A stretch of 64,000 bases of DNA from JAAZMA01 sp964564325 (GTDB lineage: Bacteria > Bacillota > Clostridia > Tissierellales > Tepidimicrobiaceae): positions 62,001-126,000 of the forward strand of contig CAZMBD010000001.1 in NCBI GenBank assembly GCA_964564325.1. The letters are read 5' to 3'. The position numbers and the translations under genes were made by a program. Below, piece by piece: positions 60,953 through 64,000 of this stretch. Positions within the stretch are counted from its first letter, which is position 1; each line of letters begins with the position of its first letter. The notes beneath the pieces are model-generated. The model was not told the DNA's origin, made no database searches, and saw only the letters and a program-made list of their open reading frames with translations.

Positions 60953-60978
60953 ATAAAAATTAGGGGCTATGCCCCTAA
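60951..60978 (-). terminator. Terminator of the divIVA operon
   Basis: TTAGGGGC (60971-60978 on minus) pairs with GCCCCTAA (60960-60967) around three bases, followed by TTTTTATTT. The divIVA stop (60967-60969) is in the hairpin. It closes the yggS-sepF-yggT-ylmH-divIVA transcript. Confidence 0.88.
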
Positions 60979-61506
60979 ATTGTCCATATCCTCATTTGGT
61001 TTTTCATCTTCTACATGCTCTTCCTTTTGGTCTTTTGAATGATCTATAAACTGTTTTTCTATATTTGAATAAAACTCATCAATACTAATAAGCTGAGATT
61101 CTATAAATGATTTATATCGAGTTTTAAATATAAATATCTCCTTTTGAAGATATAAGTATTCTTCTTTAATATTTCTAACTTCATCATTGGCATCGGCAAT
61201 TATTTTTTTAGCCATAAGCTCTGCATCATTAACTATGTTTTCTCCCTTTTGCCTTGCCGCTAAAGTAACTTCATCAGCTGTATTTTGGGCAACTACTAAG
61301 GTATCCTTTAGGGTGTCTTCTAGATTCTTATAATATTTTATCTGTTCATTTAACATAAGGATTTTATCCTTTAGTTCTATATTTTCTTTATATATTTTTT
61401 CATAATCTATAATAATTTCATCTAAAAATTCATCTACTTCTCCTTCTTTATATCCTCTGAAAGCTCTTTTAAATTGTTTGTTTTGAATATCAAGAGGTGT
61501 AATCAC
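60967..61506 (-). CDS. divIVA: Cell division protein DivIVA
   Basis: DivIVA marks curved membrane at poles and septa. The 179-residue protein begins MITPLDIQNKQFKRAFRGYK, the membrane-binding N-terminus, followed by EGEVDEFLDEII and a long coiled coil. The C-terminal tail is acidic and polar. I use GTG 61506, eight bases after GGAG, because it gives the family MxTPLDI start; an in-frame GTG at 61515 lies within that site. It is the last gene of the division cluster. Confidence 0.95.
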   Translation of the reverse strand: MITPLDIQNKQFKRAFRGYKEGEVDEFLDEIIIDYEKIYKENIELKDKILMLNEQIKYYKNLEDTLKDTLVVAQNTADEVTLAARQKGENIVNDAELMAKKIIADANDEVRNIKEEYLYLQKEIFIFKTRYKSFIESQLISIDEFYSNIEKQFIDHSKDQKEEHVEDEKPNEDMDNLGA

Positions 61507-61520
61507 ATTATTCACTCCAT

Positions 61521-62306
61521 CTATTTTATTAGTCTAATATTTATCCTGAACCTATCTTTTTTGCTCTTTCCTAAAATTGAATATAAGACAAATCTACCAT
61601 ATCCCCTTACAGATATCATATCTCCCTCTTTAAGTTCATTATGAGCCTTTTCAATAGGCTCCCAATTTACCTTTACAAAGCCTGAATTAACAAGTCTTTG
61701 ACTATCTTTTCTAGATAAATTTAAAGCACCAGAAATTATGGCATCTAATCTAAGTGAAGATACGGTAGTCACAAGTTCCCTATACAATATTTCTATAGGT
61801 TTTAAAGTATCAATAGGAATTTCTTTTATTTTTATATTTTCTTTTCCAATTTTTTTTAAATTCATCAATATAAAATCAGAAATTTCTTCTTTAGCAACTA
61901 TTTGAGTATACTTCTCATGTATTAAAATATCCCCTATTTTCTCTCTATTTATTCCTAAAGCAAGGACACTACCTAAAAAATCTCTATGACTAAATTTACC
62001 AATATAATCATATATCACTAAAGCGTTTATACCACTATCACGATTATTGTATTCATAATAATGGGGATATATTGAAATTACCTTTCTTTCAGCTTCTTTT
62101 ATACCCCCAAATTCACTATAATTTATTTCCTCAAATTGATTTAATATAGATATGGCAATACGTCTTTCATAAGGATCTAAAAAATCTGTAGATTGAATAA
62201 TATGTCTATTATATACAATTTCAATTTTATCTAATAATCGTCTAATATTAACTATCTGATTTTTATCATGAATATTACTTATATATTTGTGTTTATTTAA
62301 TTTCAA
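61521..62306 (-). CDS. ylmH: S4-domain RNA-binding protein YlmH
   Basis: YlmH/RqcP-like proteins bind the 50S subunit; Bacillus YlmH has been linked to ribosome quality control. The protein has an N-terminal domain (KHKYISNIHDKNQIVNIRRL; RDFLGSVLALGINREKIGDI) and a C-terminal S4 domain (LDAIISGALNLSRKDSQRLV, NSGFVKVNWEPIEKAHNELK). TTG 62306 (261 residues) is preferred since GGTGAT lies four bases upstream; ATG 62318 lacks a site. It lies between yggT and divIVA. RqcH is also encoded in this window. Confidence 0.92.
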   Translation of the reverse strand: MKLNKHKYISNIHDKNQIVNIRRLLDKIEIVYNRHIIQSTDFLDPYERRIAISILNQFEEINYSEFGGIKEAERKVISIYPHYYEYNNRDSGINALVIYDYIGKFSHRDFLGSVLALGINREKIGDILIHEKYTQIVAKEEISDFILMNLKKIGKENIKIKEIPIDTLKPIEILYRELVTTVSSLRLDAIISGALNLSRKDSQRLVNSGFVKVNWEPIEKAHNELKEGDMISVRGYGRFVLYSILGKSKKDRFRINIRLIK

Positions 62307-62325
62307 TAATATCACCATTATTTAC

Positions 62326-62592
62326 TTAAATAATAATTGATTTAATAAGGCTGGAAATAATCCTTAATATAAAGATAGCCAATATAGGAGAAAAATCAAA
62401 CATTCCTGTATCAATGCCTGTTTTATAAATTATTTTTCTTGCAGGAGCCAACACTGGTTCCGTTAATTCATAAACTACTCGTCCTATTGGGTTATATGGG
62501 CCTATTCTTAAATAAGAAAAAATTATCCTAACAAAAATCAATATTTCAATAGCGTGAAAAAAATAATCAATGGTCTTGTATAATATAGTCAT
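62326..62592 (-). CDS. yggT: YggT-family membrane protein (YlmG)
   Basis: YggT proteins are small membrane proteins of the division cluster with no firm function. The 88-residue protein has two hydrophobic helices (about 8-28 and 66-86) and the conserved LRIGPYNPIGRVVYELTEPV followed by LAPARKII. ATG 62592 has AGAGGTAA upstream. It lies between sepF and ylmH, the Bacillus order. Confidence 0.95.
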   Translation of the reverse strand: MTILYKTIDYFFHAIEILIFVRIIFSYLRIGPYNPIGRVVYELTEPVLAPARKIIYKTGIDTGMFDFSPILAIFILRIISSLIKSIII

Positions 62593-62616
62593 TTTATTAC
62601 CTCTTATCTAGGTTTC

Positions 62617-63054
62617 TTACCAATTAAAAACTCCCTTATTTTTAAGTTCATCTCTAATATTTCCATCTATTTCTACATTACTAGGAGCAAGTACAAATAT
62701 GTCTTTAGTTACTTTTTGTATATTCCCTTCTAAAGAATATAATCCTCCATTTATAAAATCGAAAATCTGCCTCTTTAAATTTGGTTCTAATTGCTCTAAA
62801 TTTACCACTACAGTTTTTCTAATTTTTAAATCGTCTACAATTTTAGGAGCATCTTCATAAGTCAGTGGTTCATGTACTACCAATTTCATATTTCCAGCGG
62901 AATGAATATTTACTACATTGTTATTAATCTTCTTTGTCTTAGTATTAACTGGTAATTCTTCTAATTCATAATCTTCATAATCTTCGTATTCCTCATCAAA
63001 ATCTAAATCATCAATGCCTATAAAATATTTAAACTTATCAACAAATCCTGACAT
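62617..63054 (-). CDS. sepF: Cell division protein SepF
   Basis: SepF binds the FtsZ C-terminus and membranes and shapes the septum. The 145-residue protein has an amphipathic N-terminus (MSGFVDKFKYFIGIDD), an acidic linker rich in Asp, Glu and Tyr, and the SepF fold (HEPLTYEDAPKIVDDLKIRK, TVVVNLEQLEPNLKRQIFDF, GNIQKVTKDIFVLAPSNVEI). ATG 63054, five bases after AGGAGGG, is clear; ATG 63144 inside yggS is not the start. Confidence 0.96.
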   Translation of the reverse strand: MSGFVDKFKYFIGIDDLDFDEEYEDYEDYELEELPVNTKTKKINNNVVNIHSAGNMKLVVHEPLTYEDAPKIVDDLKIRKTVVVNLEQLEPNLKRQIFDFINGGLYSLEGNIQKVTKDIFVLAPSNVEIDGNIRDELKNKGVFNW

Positions 63055-63064
63055 TTTATCCCTC

Positions 63065-63754
63065 CTAATAGTTTCTTTTTCCAAATAGGCCCGTTCCAAT
63101 CCTAACCATATTTGAACCTTCTTCAATTGCCACAATGTAATCATTTGTCATGCCCATTGATAGTATTTCCATATTCACATGTTCATAACCTTTGTCTTGA
63201 ATAGTTTGACTTAATTTTCGTAAATCCCTAAAAACCCATCTAATATCCTCTGGATTTTCAGCATAAGGTGCAATAGTCATTAAGCCCCTTATTTTAATAT
63301 TCTTATATTTAGATATTTCCTCTATAAAAGGAATAACCTCTTCCATCTTCAAACCAAATTTACTATCTTCCTCTGCCACATTAACCTGCACTAATGTATC
63401 TATAACTAAATTATTTTGTTTAGCCCTTTTGTCTAATTCTTTAGCCAAAGACATTCTGTCTAAAGAATGAATTAATTCTACTTTGTCTATAATATATTTT
63501 ACTTTATTAGATTGTAAATGTCCTATTAAGTGATAATTTACATTATCACCTATAATATCGTACTTTTTTGTTAATTCTTGAACTCTATTTTCTCCAATAT
63601 CCTTAATTCCTAAGGATATAGCTTCATTAATTTTATCCACATCTACTGTTTTAGTTACAGCAATTATTTGAACCTTATCATTTGATCTTCCCGAATTTTT
63701 TAATGCTCTTTCAATATTTTCTTCTATGATTAGTAAATTATCTTTAATGCTAAT
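63065..63754 (-). CDS. yggS: YggS-family PLP homeostasis protein (YlmE), apparent AUU start
   Basis: YggS-type proteins bind pyridoxal phosphate and control vitamin B6 balance. The conserved N-terminus is encoded in frame (SIKDNLLIIEENIERALKNS), with the PLP lysine K35 in AVTKT. Later motifs are DIGENRVQEL, HLIGHLQSNKVK and GLMTIAPYAENPEDIRWVFR. No ATG, GTG or TTG precedes the lysine: an in-frame stop lies upstream and the first GTG is residue 39. The codon at the expected Met is ATT (63752-63754), seven bases after GGAGGT. I infer initiation at AUU (229 residues). Confidence 0.88.
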   Translation of the reverse strand: MSIKDNLLIIEENIERALKNSGRSNDKVQIIAVTKTVDVDKINEAISLGIKDIGENRVQELTKKYDIIGDNVNYHLIGHLQSNKVKYIIDKVELIHSLDRMSLAKELDKRAKQNNLVIDTLVQVNVAEEDSKFGLKMEEVIPFIEEISKYKNIKIRGLMTIAPYAENPEDIRWVFRDLRKLSQTIQDKGYEHVNMEILSMGMTNDYIVAIEEGSNMVRIGTGLFGKRNY

Positions 63755-63773
63755 TTTAATTACCTCCTTGATG

Positions 63774-64000
63774 TCAATTAACTATCATTCCTTCTTTAAT
63801 ATTTTTTGTATTTAATAATATTTCATCAAATGTAGTAATAGTTTTTACTGGTTTATCATTTCCTTTTAAAAATATATTATTATTATCATCTCCGCTACTT
63901 ATATAGACAAATTTATCATCTTCTTTTAATATTTCTACTGGTTTAAATTTAATAATTCCAGAAATATCTTTTATATAAACTCCTTCTAAATTATCTTTTT
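63774..64000 (-). CDS. HlyD-family efflux adaptor-like protein, C-terminal fragment (cut by window edge)
   Basis: The last 75 residues of a gene running in from the right edge are visible. The stretch EGVYIKDISGIIKFKPVEIL and the short tail ILLNTKNIKEGMIVN fit the C-terminal barrel of the HlyD-like adaptor proteins that often precede yggS in Clostridia. It ends TGA at 63774-63776, 19 bases before the yggS start. The membrane segment and coiled coil that would confirm this lie outside the window. Confidence 0.55.
   Translation of the reverse strand, partial: KDNLEGVYIKDISGIIKFKPVEILKEDDKFVYISSGDDNNNIFLKGNDKPVKTITTFDEILLNTKNIKEGMIVN

Noticed and set aside
1..64000. Search by eye for mobile elements, CRISPR arrays, tRNA or rRNA genes and defence or biosynthetic clusters
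   Set aside because: No transposase, integrase, spaced direct repeats, tRNA or rRNA sequence or accessory cluster was recognised; the window is continuous core genome.

Overview
This window is a dense, AT-rich stretch of a low-GC Gram-positive (Firmicutes, Clostridia/Tissierellia-like) chromosome. Gene content and order match the Bacillus/Clostridium housekeeping backbone: flgB-codY-hslU/V-topA-dprA, rnhB-rbgA-rplS-trmD-rimM-khpA-rpsP-ffh-ylxM-ftsY-smc-rnc-acpP-plsX, rpmF-DUF177-tmcAL-ylbJ-coaD-rsmD-recG-yloV-yloU-rpmB, thiN-rpe-rsgA-prkC-prpC-rlmN-rsmB-fmt-def-priA-coaBC-rpoZ-gmk-remA-yicC, and pyrR-rluD-lspA-ylyA-divIVA-ylmH-yggT-sepF-yggS. Flagellar genes point to motility. ylbJ and a YlyA/YteA-type DksA protein suggest a spore former, and ackA suggests acetate-producing fermentation. 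Species cannot be named from the sequence alone.

Layout. 1-4.7 kb: start of a flagellar basal-body operon, read leftward (flgB, flgC, fliE, fliF, fliG, fliH, 5' part of fliI). 4.9-9.8 kb: codY, the HslUV protease and topA. 9.9-15.3 kb: dprA, comM-like yifB, yraN, an FlhB-C-terminal/FliK-like pair and rnhB. 15.3-28.5 kb: ribosome assembly, tRNA modification, SRP, SMC, RNase III and fatty-acid initiation. 28.5-38.6 kb: L32, DUF177, acetate kinase, tmcAL, sporulation gene ylbJ, CoA synthesis, recG and FakA-like yloV. 38.8-42.2 kb: L28, a small membrane protein, and a TPP-riboswitch-controlled thiamine salvage pair (thiT-thiN), then rpe and rsgA. 42.2-55.3 kb: PASTA kinase/phosphatase pair, rRNA methyltransferases, formylation/deformylation, priA, coaBC, omega, gmk, remA and yicC. 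55.5-64 kb: rqcH, pyrR, rluD, lspA, ylyA, aroF and the divIVA-sepF division cluster, ending inside an HlyD-like gene.

Nearly everything lies on the minus strand; only tmcAL, ylbJ, rpmB and rqcH are on plus. No tRNA, rRNA, insertion sequence, phage gene or CRISPR array was seen, and no gene-free stretch exceeds 300 bases. UUG start codons are common, judged from Shine-Dalgarno spacing and family N-termini. Several starts were therefore placed at UUG or GUG, and yggS appears to start at AUU.

I did not find a convincing novel multi-gene system; this is conserved core genome. The points most worth following are regulatory or structural: the AUU start of yggS, a Rex-like operator between ackA and tmcAL, a perfect 15-bp inverted repeat over the ylxM-ffh promoter, a 17-bp hairpin just upstream of the RNase III gene, a 28-bp perfect palindrome before rsmB, and an FlhB-like protein lacking the NPTH cleavage site beside a FliK-like protein.
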